In this document: one piece after another, positions 47,254-55,708 of the stretch
How the letters are laid out: each line of letters begins with the position of its first letter
How positions within the stretch are numbered: position 1 is the stretch's first letter
Origin: Beijerinckiaceae bacterium
GTDB taxonomy: Bacteria > Pseudomonadota > Alphaproteobacteria > Rhizobiales > Beijerinckiaceae
NCBI GenBank assembly: GCA_947452455.1
Contig: CANGBX010000004.1
Span: forward strand, 231,653 to 295,652
Direction of reading: 5' to 3'
Length of the DNA: 64,000 nucleotides
Notes under the pieces: model-generated
The model's database searches: none
Told to the model about the DNA's origin: nothing
The model's input: only the letters and a program-made list of their open reading frames with translations
Translations under genes and position numbers: made by a program

Positions 47254-47682
47254 TCAGCCTTCCGACTTGGGTTTGCGGCGCATCGCTTTCACCTGCCCGC
47301 GCGCTTCCTTTCCCTCGCGCCGCCTCACCTTCGAGGCGAATGTGGGTTTTGTCGGGCGACGGATGATGACGGGCTTTGCCGCCTCTTCAATCAGTGCGAT
47401 CAGCCGCTCCAGAGCGTCCTGTCGGTTGCGCTCCTGCGTGCGGAAGCGCTGGGCGATGATGACAATCACCCCTTCACGGGTGACACGCCGCCCGGCCAAG
47501 CGAATCAGGCGCTCGCGCACCGCGTCGGAAAGATTGGGGGAGGCGGCGGCATCAAACCGCAATTGCACGGCGCTCGAGACTTTATTGACATTCTGCCCGC
47601 CCGGACCCGAGGCCCGGACGAAGCTTTCTTCAATCTCGCTCTCATCAAGCGATATGCGGCTGGTGACGCGGATCATCGGCAA
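47254..47682 (-). CDS. arfB: ArfB-type peptidyl-tRNA hydrolase (ribosome rescue)
   Basis: A 142-residue GGQ-domain protein that frees ribosomes stalled on truncated mRNA. The GPGGQNVNKVSS motif places the catalytic GGQ at 28-30. The C-terminal tail (about 110-142) is rich in Arg and Lys, as needed to enter the empty mRNA channel. Length matches E. coli YaeJ. Separate promoters seem likely, since it lies 30 bases past the stop of the upstream minus-strand ThDP gene. Confidence 0.93.
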   Translation of the reverse strand: MPMIRVTSRISLDESEIEESFVRASGPGGQNVNKVSSAVQLRFDAAASPNLSDAVRERLIRLAGRRVTREGVIVIIAQRFRTQERNRQDALERLIALIEEAAKPVIIRRPTKPTFASKVRRREGKEARGQVKAMRRKPKSEG

Positions 47683-47712
47683 AAACTAAGCGCTTTGCAT
47701 GACCCTGTCACT

Positions 47713-49548
47713 TCACTCGCGCCGACCTGCTGTATGGCCGCGATTGCCCTCGCCCGGCGCGCCGACATCAATCAGCGCTTCGATGACATAGGGTTTGCCT
47801 TCACGCACGGCTTTTTCGCCGCGGATCAATGCTGCTGCCAGCTCGGCTGCTGTTTCAAACGGGCCTTCCCCCGCCACACCTTGCGCGCGCGCCAGACCTA
47901 CGAGATCAACCGGCGGATCACTCATTTCCTGACCGACGAATTTATTCTCCACGGGGCGACCGCGCTTCTTGGCCATCAATTCCTGATGCGCCACGTCATT
48001 GTAATAAACACGGTTATTTGCGATCACGATGAGCAGCGGAATGCCCATATGAGCCGCTGTCCAAAGTGCGCTGCCGCCCATGCAGAAATCGCCATCGCCA
48101 ACAACGGCAACGCACAGACGACCCGATCCCTTCAGCGCAAGTGCAGAGCCAATGGCATTGGCAGGACCCGAGCCCACGCCGCCACCACCATCAAAGCCGA
48201 CATAATCCAAAGGTCCTTTGAAATTGACGGTTTCTGACGGCCAGCCGAGCGAGAAGCCAGCCATCGTCACTTCGCGTGCCTCGGTAAACTCACGCATGAC
48301 AAGAGCGAGGTCTTTCAGGCCCATCATGCCTTCGCTGCGCGGCTTTGGCAGTGGCGCAGCATTGCGCACCGGCCATTTGGCGGGCGCCTTTTCCTTGGTG
48401 CCGCGCAGACGCTGCACAGCCTCGATCAACGGACGAATGAGCTCGTTGGGAGATGCCAGAATTTTCAAGTCGCAAGCCGGCAGGCCGAAATAATCCATGT
48501 TCCAGCCGTTGTGGAGATATTCATCGAGCGAGCAATGAATGACTTTCGCATCAACCGGAACATTCTTGCCGAGCGTTTGCGAGAAATGGCCTTTGAGGTC
48601 CATCCAATCAAGCGAGAGAATGACATCGGCTTCTTTGGTCGCTTGTGTTGTTGCAGGCGAGGGACGGAAGCGCGGCTCGAAAGCATGCAGAGGATGCGCA
48701 GTCGGGAAAGATGCACCCGTTTTCATGTCGGTCAGCACAACCGCGCCCAAAGCTTCTGCCAAAGCAACGCGCGCATCCCAATCTTCTTGCGAACGTGAAA
48801 CGCGGCCCATCAAAATCATCGGCTTCTTGGCATTGACCAAGAGACGCGCCGCTTCCTCAACGGCTTCTGTGGAAGGTGCGGGCGGACGGCCCGGCTTATG
48901 CCGCGCAGGATCAGGGAAATGGACCGGGCCCTCGAGCTTTGATTCCTGCAAAGCGACATCAAGGCAAACATAGGTCGGGCCGCGTGGTTCTGTGGCGGCA
49001 ATCTGATGCGCGCGCATCATGGCTTCGAGCGTGGCGCCAACGGAGCGGGGCTCATCATCCCATTTCGTGTAATGGCGGATCAATGCGCCCTGATCTTTGG
49101 CCGTGTGGATCCAGTCGATCCAAGGACGGCGCTCTTCCGCATCGCCTGGACCTGTCGCGCCCAGCATGAAGACGGGCGCACGACCGCACCAGGCATTGAA
49201 GATTGCCATGGTCGCATGCATCAGGCCGACATTGGAATGAAGCGCAACGCCCATCGGCTTTTCAGTGACTTTGGCATAGCCCTGAGCAATGGCGACCGCA
49301 TGTTCTTCATGCAGGCAGACCAGCATTTGCGGGTCGCGATTGCCCAGATAATTGACCATGGAATCATGCAGGCCGCGGTAGCTGGCGCCCGGCGTCAGGG
49401 CGATATAGCGCAAATCAAGACGGCGCAGCATTTCGGCCATAGCGTCCGAAGCCCAGCCCATTTCGGCATTGCTGGCTTTTTGCAGCTGATCCTTGTCGGG
49501 GAAGGTGGCGGTGGCGAGTTTGATGTCTTGTTTCTTGGCGTCCGTCAT
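47713..49548 (-). CDS. Thiamine diphosphate-dependent enzyme, acetolactate synthase-like
   Basis: A 611-residue member of the pyruvate oxidase/acetolactate synthase fold. The Glu that activates the cofactor is in CLHEEHAVAIAQGYAK (Glu81), and the ThDP/metal site is GDGDFCMGGSALW with the NN pair 27 residues on (VIANNRVYYND). The ATG at 49548 is preceded by GGGAGGAC; a longer frame reaching 49848 would add an unrelated N terminus and overlap the divergent gene. Candidates include carboligases and 2-oxoacid or acyl-CoA decarboxylases; the substrate cannot be told. It is divergent from the isochorismatase-like gene across about 155 bases. Confidence 0.82.
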   Translation of the reverse strand: MTDAKKQDIKLATATFPDKDQLQKASNAEMGWASDAMAEMLRRLDLRYIALTPGASYRGLHDSMVNYLGNRDPQMLVCLHEEHAVAIAQGYAKVTEKPMGVALHSNVGLMHATMAIFNAWCGRAPVFMLGATGPGDAEERRPWIDWIHTAKDQGALIRHYTKWDDEPRSVGATLEAMMRAHQIAATEPRGPTYVCLDVALQESKLEGPVHFPDPARHKPGRPPAPSTEAVEEAARLLVNAKKPMILMGRVSRSQEDWDARVALAEALGAVVLTDMKTGASFPTAHPLHAFEPRFRPSPATTQATKEADVILSLDWMDLKGHFSQTLGKNVPVDAKVIHCSLDEYLHNGWNMDYFGLPACDLKILASPNELIRPLIEAVQRLRGTKEKAPAKWPVRNAAPLPKPRSEGMMGLKDLALVMREFTEAREVTMAGFSLGWPSETVNFKGPLDYVGFDGGGGVGSGPANAIGSALALKGSGRLCVAVVGDGDFCMGGSALWTAAHMGIPLLIVIANNRVYYNDVAHQELMAKKRGRPVENKFVGQEMSDPPVDLVGLARAQGVAGEGPFETAAELAAALIRGEKAVREGKPYVIEALIDVGAPGEGNRGHTAGRRE

Positions 49549-49703
49549 TTTGTCCTCCCGGGGCTCTTGGCAATGCGGCCCTTTTGATGGGGGCGATCTT
49601 AGAGGAAAGCGCTCCTCCAGAGCAAGCAAAGCGGGCTTTCGCTCGGGCAGAAGCACGGCTAGCATGAAGCCAAGGCCGATCAAGAGCCGAGAGGGAGGAT
49701 GCC

Positions 49704-50336
49704 ATGGATGTGAAAAAGCTTTTGGCTTGCGCACTTGTTGCTGGTGCAGGCTTGTTGGGAACTGCGCAAGCAGATGCCATTTCCGATTGGAAAGATCTCG
49801 CTTTCCCACCCGCACCAGAGTTGAAGCCGGCAAAAGTTGATCCCGCAACCACTGCGCTTTTGCTGCTCGATTTCACCAATCAAACCTGCACGCCGGAACG
49901 CCGCCCGCGTTGCGCAGCGCAAGTGCCGGGTCTTGCCAAATTGCTTGGCGAAGCGCGCGCCAAAAATATGATGGTCATTTATAGCGTGGCAACCGCGGGT
50001 TCGGACCGCAAAGATATTCTGGCGCCCCTCGCTGCGCGTGACGGCGATCCGGTCTTGCCCCCGCTCGGGCCGGATAAATTCATCGCCAGCGATTTCGAAA
50101 AAATGCTGAAAGACCGCAAGATCGAGACATTGATCGTCACGGGAACAGCCGCGCATACATCGGTTTTACATACGGGTGGTGAAGCGGTCTTGCGTGGTTT
50201 CAAAGTGGTTGTGCCTGTTGATGGCATGTCCTCGAATGAAGCTTTCAGTGAAGCCTACACGGCATGGCATATGGTCAATGCCGCGCGCATCATGAATGGC
50301 GTGACGCTGACGCGCGTGAATATGATCTCGTTCTAA
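49704..50336 (+). CDS. Exported isochorismatase-fold protein with Ser at the catalytic Cys position
   Basis: A 210-residue protein with a Sec signal peptide (1-24, AQADA). The isochorismatase/nicotinamidase fold shows Asp56 (ALLLLDF), Lys125 (GPDKFIASDF) and the segment GTAAHTSV, where the nucleophile Cys of cysteine hydrolases is replaced by Ser153. Two Cys, at 62 and 70 (CTPERRPRC), are shared with its paralogue at 50395-51024 and could form a disulfide. Both proteins end in MISF. True isochorismatases also lack the Cys, so activity is not ruled out. GGGAGGATGCC precedes the ATG. Confidence 0.8.
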   Translation: MDVKKLLACALVAGAGLLGTAQADAISDWKDLAFPPAPELKPAKVDPATTALLLLDFTNQTCTPERRPRCAAQVPGLAKLLGEARAKNMMVIYSVATAGSDRKDILAPLAARDGDPVLPPLGPDKFIASDFEKMLKDRKIETLIVTGTAAHTSVLHTGGEAVLRGFKVVVPVDGMSSNEAFSEAYTAWHMVNAARIMNGVTLTRVNMISF

Positions 50337-50343
50337 CAACAAA

Positions 50344-50375
50344 AAGCGCCGCCGTGCTAAAGCAGGGCGGCGCTT
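50344..50375. terminator. Bidirectional terminator between the two isochorismatase-like genes
   Basis: AAGCGCCGCC (50344-50353) and GGCGGCGCTT (50366-50375) form a perfect 10-bp stem. On the minus strand TTTTT follows, so it is strong for the gene at 50395-51024 and weaker for the plus-strand gene. Confidence 0.85.
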
Positions 50376-50394
50376 CATATTTCGAGAAAGCTTC

Positions 50395-51024
50395 TTAGAA
50401 AGAAATCATATCTGTCTTGGTGAGCTTGACGCGATCAGCAAGACCCGGACCATTGACAAGCTGCCAAGCTACAATCTGTTCGGACCAAGCGCTATTGCCC
50501 GACATGCCATCAATCGGCAGCAGCACATCATAATTGCGGAAAGCCGCGCCAGTGGCTGTGTAAAGCACCGCGCCGTTCGAGGCAGTGCCGACCGGGATCA
50601 CCGTCTTGATGCCCTTGTCCTTGAGGATCTTGTCGAGATCGGTTCCCAAAAACTTGTCTGCCCGCGCGGCAACAATGGGCTCACCCGCTTGTGCGGCCAA
50701 TTCCGGCAGGAAATTGGTCATGACGGGGTCATTGCCGGTCACGGCGTAAACAACCGTCACACCCTTTGCGCGTGCATCGGCCAAGAGTTTCTTGACTGGT
50801 GCAATGGTCGCCACACAACGCGGACGGGCTTGCTCGGTGCAAGATGTCTTCATGAAATCCATGACGATCAGAGCCGTGGTCTTCACATCCGGCGTTGCCT
50901 TCTGCAAAGCGGGCATGTCAGGCGCTTTGATGCTGCCCCATTCAGCAGAAAGATCCGCTGCTTGAACAGAGATGCCAGACGCCGCCAAAAGAGCTGCTGC
51001 AAGGATTGTCTTTATTTTCTTCAT
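50395..51024 (-). CDS. Exported isochorismatase-fold protein with Ala at the catalytic Cys position
   Basis: A 209-residue paralogue of the convergent gene at 49704-50336, with a signal peptide (1-23). Asp56 (LIVMDF) and Lys124 (RADKFLGTD) are kept, but the nucleophile segment reads GTASNGAV, so Ala152 replaces Cys. The pair Cys62/Cys70 (CTEQARPRC) and the C-terminal MISF are conserved between the two. It lies 19 bases downstream of the beta-propeller gene on the same strand and may be cotranscribed with it and the cytochrome. An inverted duplication is the simplest origin of the pair. Confidence 0.8.
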   Translation of the reverse strand: MKKIKTILAAALLAASGISVQAADLSAEWGSIKAPDMPALQKATPDVKTTALIVMDFMKTSCTEQARPRCVATIAPVKKLLADARAKGVTVVYAVTGNDPVMTNFLPELAAQAGEPIVAARADKFLGTDLDKILKDKGIKTVIPVGTASNGAVLYTATGAAFRNYDVLLPIDGMSGNSAWSEQIVAWQLVNGPGLADRVKLTKTDMISF

Positions 51025-51043
51025 ATTCTTTCTCCTTCACCTG

Positions 51044-52891
51044 TCAGCGAGCTGCGCGAGCCGCCAGCGCTTTCATGTCATCTTCACTGCGCACTGTCAT
51101 GACAGCCACACGACGCGTGCGTGAATAGGGCAGGACAACCTGAAGTTTTCCATCCTTTTCAAGCAGGGAAATGTGACGTGTTTCCGTGCCGCGCGAAGGC
51201 AGATCAAACAAGGTCCATTGCGAATTGGCCGGATCATATTTGGCAATCGCATCCGTGCTCCACAAATTGGTCCAGACCTGATGGCGCTTATCAATCGCAA
51301 TCTGGTAGGGCTGTTGTGTTGCCGGATTGGGCAGGGGAATCAAATCAACCTGATTAGATTTGATGTTGATCCGCGCCAGATTCCCGCCGAATGAATTGCC
51401 GACATAGACAAATTCACCATCAGGGTTTTTGTCGCCGCCCATACGCCGCGCACCCTGCGCCCATGGATAAGGCGTATTAAAATCCGGCACGACATATTTG
51501 GCATAAAGCGCTTTTTCATCCGCTGTGAGGCGATCGATTTCGGCCTGAACAGGCGGCAATTGAATCTCGCCCGTCTGTCCATTGACGGGATCGCCGCGCA
51601 TGACCTTGTCGAACTTCATGTCCAGCCACCAGCCATTGCCAGCCGAATCCGCGGCTGTGCCATAGACAGTGCCAACGCCTTTCTCGGTTTTGTAGGTGAG
51701 CGATTTGAACTCGAGGAATGTTTCCTTCTCCGGATCAAAACGCAGCACACCGTCTGGCGTCGTCACCCAGATGAAACCTTTGGGATCGACATCCAGCGTA
51801 CCAGCCGTGCCTGACATGGGCTTTGGCGGCGTGTAGACTTTCACTTGCTCCGTTTTCGGATCAAGCTTGGCAAGGCCCGTCGGATTGCCGCCTGGCGATG
51901 TGCCGGGGCGCGTGTTGAACCAGATGAAACCCTTCTGGTCACGTACAATGCCATGCGTCTGCGAGGCAAAGCCATTCGGTTCATCTATTTTGATGGCTTT
52001 AAAAGCACCCGTCTTCGCATCTATGCGGCCGACAGTGATGGTGCGGCTTGGCCATGAATGGGTGAACCAGATGTTGCCGTCGAGATCGGCTTCCGCGTCA
52101 TGCACGCCATAGCCGCCGAACATGCCGGAAGGCGTGCCCTTGGTCCAATCACTGCCGTCATTGGTGAAGTAAGTGCCGGGCAATTTCAGATCGGGATCAA
52201 GTGGTACATCATATTCTTTGAACACCGCGCGCGCAGCCTCGCCTGTCGGGCGTGTGCGCAAGTTATAATTCATAGAGGAATCGCCTGGACCCCGCGCACG
52301 CGCGAGATAACGCGACAATTCTTCCTGATGGCCTGCAATGCTGGCATTAGCCGGCTCATGATCGCCACGATGCACGCCCAAAACATTGAAACGCTTCATC
52401 GCTTCGAGAATTGAATTCCAGCCAGCTTCATCAAACTTGTGCTGCAAAGGATAGGCCGCTGTGTGGCAACCTGTGCATGTTTTACGGATGAAGGTTTTCA
52501 TGCGCGCATCATCAGCTGTCGCTTCTGGCAATGCGGCCAGAAATTCATCACCCGGCAATTGCTTCACAAAATCGGCGAATGATTGCAGCGTGAAATCTTG
52601 TGATTTAGCGCCATTCAAGGCGACATCGTTCTTGCCTGTGTCATAAGCAATGGCCTGCGCCCAGACGTGATATTTACCGTCCGGCATGTCAGGGAAATAA
52701 TAGCGTCCTGTCTGATCGGTAAAGACGGTCGTCGTCATCGGCGAGCCATCCAATTTCGCCGAAACGGTTACGCCAGCCATGGCGGAACCGTCTTTGTTTT
52801 TGACCGTGCCGGAGAGCAAAGAATCTGCCTGAGCGGGCAGAGCGAAAGAAGCAAAAAGCGCAACGGCGCTAACAGTCGACAGATATTTCAT
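51044..52891 (-). CDS. Exported chimera: carboxypeptidase-regulatory-like domain, CxxCH motif, Vgb-like beta-propeller
   Basis: A 615-residue exported protein. Residues 1-22 are a signal peptide. Residues 25-105 form a carboxypeptidase-regulatory-like Ig fold (SGTVKNKDGSAMAGVTVSA, DQTGRYYFPDMPDGKY). Residues 139-143 are CTGCH, a covalent haem c site. From about 240 to the end are six or so repeats of the virginiamycin-B-lyase/SMP-30 propeller type (DLDGNIWFTHS, DQKGFIWFNTR, DPKGFIWVTTP). The ATG at 52891 has GGGAGG six bases upstream. The cytochrome c gene is 11 bases upstream, which suggests electron transfer between them. Substrate and redox role are unknown. Confidence 0.8.
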   Translation of the reverse strand: MKYLSTVSAVALFASFALPAQADSLLSGTVKNKDGSAMAGVTVSAKLDGSPMTTTVFTDQTGRYYFPDMPDGKYHVWAQAIAYDTGKNDVALNGAKSQDFTLQSFADFVKQLPGDEFLAALPEATADDARMKTFIRKTCTGCHTAAYPLQHKFDEAGWNSILEAMKRFNVLGVHRGDHEPANASIAGHQEELSRYLARARGPGDSSMNYNLRTRPTGEAARAVFKEYDVPLDPDLKLPGTYFTNDGSDWTKGTPSGMFGGYGVHDAEADLDGNIWFTHSWPSRTITVGRIDAKTGAFKAIKIDEPNGFASQTHGIVRDQKGFIWFNTRPGTSPGGNPTGLAKLDPKTEQVKVYTPPKPMSGTAGTLDVDPKGFIWVTTPDGVLRFDPEKETFLEFKSLTYKTEKGVGTVYGTAADSAGNGWWLDMKFDKVMRGDPVNGQTGEIQLPPVQAEIDRLTADEKALYAKYVVPDFNTPYPWAQGARRMGGDKNPDGEFVYVGNSFGGNLARINIKSNQVDLIPLPNPATQQPYQIAIDKRHQVWTNLWSTDAIAKYDPANSQWTLFDLPSRGTETRHISLLEKDGKLQVVLPYSRTRRVAVMTVRSEDDMKALAARAAR

Positions 52892-52902
52892 GAAAGCCTC
52901 CC

Positions 52903-53289
52903 TCAATTGTCGTCGCGGCGTTCGCCGGTGGCACGCGCAGTCGGTTTGGCATCAGGGAGCGGGGGATCCAGCGTTTGCACATAAGCAACAATCGCGCGGA
53001 TCTGGGTGGTGTTAAACTGGTGCTTGAAGCCCGGCATGCGCTGCGGAACGCCATTGGAAATGACTTCGGCCATCACATCGGCCTGACCGCCGAGATTTTC
53101 TTTCGACAGGGCCGGACCGAAACGACCCGAGGTGACGAGTGGCTTGGTGTGGCACACACCGCAGGATTGCTCATAGAGCTGGCGGCCAACCGCCAGATCG
53201 GGCTTGACCGCAGGCCCGCCCGCATTTTGCGCGAAGGCTGGAAGAGCCAAAAGGCTCGCTAATAGAAAAACGCCCGTCTTTCGGGTCAT
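52903..53289 (-). CDS. Small periplasmic cytochrome c
   Basis: A 128-residue class I cytochrome c with a signal peptide (1-20, AFAQ). The haem site is CGVCH (43-47) and the sixth ligand is probably Met85 (QRMPGFKHQF). IRAIVAYVQTL near 100 is the usual last helix. It is cotranscribed with the CxxCH propeller gene and diverges from the molybdenum hydroxylase gene, whose electrons it could accept. GGGAGGAGCC precedes the ATG. Confidence 0.9.
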   Translation of the reverse strand: MTRKTGVFLLASLLALPAFAQNAGGPAVKPDLAVGRQLYEQSCGVCHTKPLVTSGRFGPALSKENLGGQADVMAEVISNGVPQRMPGFKHQFNTTQIRAIVAYVQTLDPPLPDAKPTARATGERRDDN

Positions 53290-53452
53290 CGGCTCCTCCC
53301 CAGAGTTATCTTTTTATGGAGGCTAGCCTATGCCCAAGCAGGCGGGGCTGAAAAGGGGGTGGGGCGGCAAAACTCCCTCTCTCATACAAATTGCGCAGAC
53401 GCGCGATTCATGGCTCACTGGCCTCCAAGAAAATATCACAGGGAGGACGACC

Positions 53453-55708
53453 ATGAACCTTGCCCCTAGCCGCCGCGCTTTTCTGGCCGGGTCAGGCGCG
53501 CTGACCATTGCCATTACGCTGCCTGGTATTTCTGCCAAGGCCGCCCCCATGGCGTCCCGTCTACCCATGAAGGCAGACAATCTCGCCACCTATATCAGCA
53601 TCGACAAAGATGGCCGCGCCACGGGCTGGATCGGCAAGATCGATATGGGTCAGGGCACGGATGTGGGCTGGGCGCAGATGATCGCCGAAGAACTCGATCT
53701 GCCGCTGGAGCGCGTCGCCATTGTGCAGGGCGATACGCATGTCACCATCAATATGGGCGGCGCTTCTGGTTCAACCGGCATTTGGAAGGGGGGCGTCGCC
53801 ATGCGCGCTGCCGCCGCCGAAGCCCGCCTCGTATTGGTGGAAATGGCAGCCGGTAAGCTTGGCATTCCGCTCGACCAGCTGCGCACCGAAAATGGCCGCG
53901 TCATCGCGATGAATGATGCCACCAAAAGCATCGGCTATGGCGAGCTGATCGGCGGGCAGCATTTCGGCGAAACGCTCGAATGGAACAAAATCATCGGCAG
54001 CGACCTTTCGATCAAAGGTCGAGCCAAGCCTAAATCGCCAAAAGATTATCGCATCGTTGGCAAGAGCGGTATTCGCCGCCGTGATGTCGATGGCAAAATT
54101 CTCGGCACGATGGATTACATGGTCGATGTAAAAATCGACGGCATGTTGCATGGCCGCGTTATTCGTCCGCCTGTCGCTGGCGCTATTCCGGTGGCTGTCG
54201 ATGAAGCATCCGTCAAAGATATTCCGGGTGTCCAGATCGTGCGTGAAAAAGGCTTCATCGGTCTTGTTGCGCCGCGCGAATGGGACGCTGTGAAAGCCGC
54301 GCGCCAATTAAGAGTGACATGGTCGGATGTGGCTGCGCCCTTCCCGACACATGACAAGCTGCATGACCATATTCGCAAGGCCAATGTCATCAAACGTGAT
54401 GTTGATAAGGAAAAAGGCGATGTCGCAGCCGCTTTCACCAAAGCAGCACGCATGATTGAAGCCGAATATGAATGGCCGTTTCAATCTCATGCGCCGATGG
54501 GCCCTGCTTGCGGCTTGGTCGATGTAAAGCCCGATGGGGTGCGCATGTGGACGGGTTCGCAAAAACCCCATTATGCGCGCGATGGTGTAGCCATGCTGCT
54601 TGGCATGGATCCTGAAAAGGTCATTTGTTATTCCATGGTCGGCCCCGGCTCTTATGGCCGCAATGATTCCGGCGATGTCGTGATGGATGCTGCTGTTCTA
54701 TCAAAGGCTGTCGGCAAGCCCGTGCGCGTGCAAAGCATGCGCCATGAAGGCCATGGCTGGGATCCCAAATCTCCCGCAAGCGTGCACAGTTCACGTGTCG
54801 CGCTAGATGCGGATAATCGCATCATTGGCTGGCAGTTCGATTCGAAAACCTTTTCGAAACGCGACTTCCTCAACAATGAAGGCGATCCGTCGCATACATT
54901 GGCCGGCCAATTGCTCGGGCTGCCGCTCAAGCCTGTTCTGATTTTCGGGCCGCCAGAAGAAAACTATGACTTCGAATCATTCCAAAAAATCTCAAGCATT
55001 ATTCCGCCCCTTCTGGATCGGGCATCGCCCTTGCGCACGGCGCATTTGCGCGATCCCGGCGGGCCGCAAGTTCATTTTGCGGTCGAATCCTTCATGGATG
55101 AAGTCGCCTATTCTTTGGGCCAAGACCCGGTTGAATTCCGTCTGCGCTATATCAAAGACGCACGCGATGTGGCGGTGATTAAAGCAGCTGTTGAAAAAGC
55201 CGGCTGGCAAAAACGCACTGCGGCGCGCAAACAGACGCAAGGCGATGTGATGATCGGGCAGGGCATTGCTTATGCTGTGCGAGCAGGCACGCGTGTGGCG
55301 ATTGTTGCTGACGTCGAAGTTCACAAAGCAACAGGCCGCGTGAAAGTGCGCAAGATCACGGTGGCACATGATTGCGGACAGATCGTCAATCCTGATCTCA
55401 TCCGAAGCGCAATCGAAGGCAATATTGTGCAATCGACCAGCCGCGCTTTGTTTGAAGAAGTCACTTTTGATACGAAGAATGTGACGAGTGTGGATTGGAA
55501 CGGCTATCGCATCGCCGATATCACGGACCGGCCACTCGAGATTGATGTGATCCTGATCGATCGTCCGGATGTAGCACCAACAGGTGCGGGTGAAGCCTCA
55601 TCACGCCCGACTGCCGCGGCGCTGGCCAATGCCATCTATGATGCAACAGGTCTGCGGCTGCGCCGCGCGCCGCTCACACCAGAGCGTATCAAGGCAGGCA
55701 TGGCTTGA
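53453..55708 (+). CDS. Molybdenum hydroxylase large subunit, isoquinoline 1-oxidoreductase beta-like (Tat-exported)
   Basis: A 751-residue molybdopterin enzyme of the xanthine dehydrogenase/aldehyde oxidase family, closest in layout to IorB. The N terminus SRRAFLAGSG followed by a hydrophobic stretch is a Tat signal. GQGTDVGWAQMIAEEL and QSHAPMGPACGLVD are cofactor-binding segments, and the catalytic Glu714 is in GAGEASSRP near the C terminus. Such enzymes hydroxylate N-heterocycles or aldehydes with water and pass electrons through a [2Fe-2S] subunit, which is missing here. GGGAGG stands six bases before the ATG at 53453; the frame is open further upstream. A translationally coupled MEKHLA gene follows. 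Confidence 0.87.
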   Translation: MNLAPSRRAFLAGSGALTIAITLPGISAKAAPMASRLPMKADNLATYISIDKDGRATGWIGKIDMGQGTDVGWAQMIAEELDLPLERVAIVQGDTHVTINMGGASGSTGIWKGGVAMRAAAAEARLVLVEMAAGKLGIPLDQLRTENGRVIAMNDATKSIGYGELIGGQHFGETLEWNKIIGSDLSIKGRAKPKSPKDYRIVGKSGIRRRDVDGKILGTMDYMVDVKIDGMLHGRVIRPPVAGAIPVAVDEASVKDIPGVQIVREKGFIGLVAPREWDAVKAARQLRVTWSDVAAPFPTHDKLHDHIRKANVIKRDVDKEKGDVAAAFTKAARMIEAEYEWPFQSHAPMGPACGLVDVKPDGVRMWTGSQKPHYARDGVAMLLGMDPEKVICYSMVGPGSYGRNDSGDVVMDAAVLSKAVGKPVRVQSMRHEGHGWDPKSPASVHSSRVALDADNRIIGWQFDSKTFSKRDFLNNEGDPSHTLAGQLLGLPLKPVLIFGPPEENYDFESFQKISSIIPPLLDRASPLRTAHLRDPGGPQVHFAVESFMDEVAYSLGQDPVEFRLRYIKDARDVAVIKAAVEKAGWQKRTAARKQTQGDVMIGQGIAYAVRAGTRVAIVADVEVHKATGRVKVRKITVAHDCGQIVNPDLIRSAIEGNIVQSTSRALFEEVTFDTKNVTSVDWNGYRIADITDRPLEIDVILIDRPDVAPTGAGEASSRPTAAALANAIYDATGLRLRRAPLTPERIKAGMA

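Noticed and set aside
47206..48237. Plus-strand frame across arfB and the end of the ThDP gene
   Set aside because: It crosses two real genes on the other strand that carry GGQ and ThDP motifs; its product is low-complexity antisense.
49549..49848. N-terminal extension of the ThDP enzyme up to 49848
   Set aside because: A GGGAGGAC ribosome site and the family N terminus support the ATG at 49548; the extension would run into the divergent gene.
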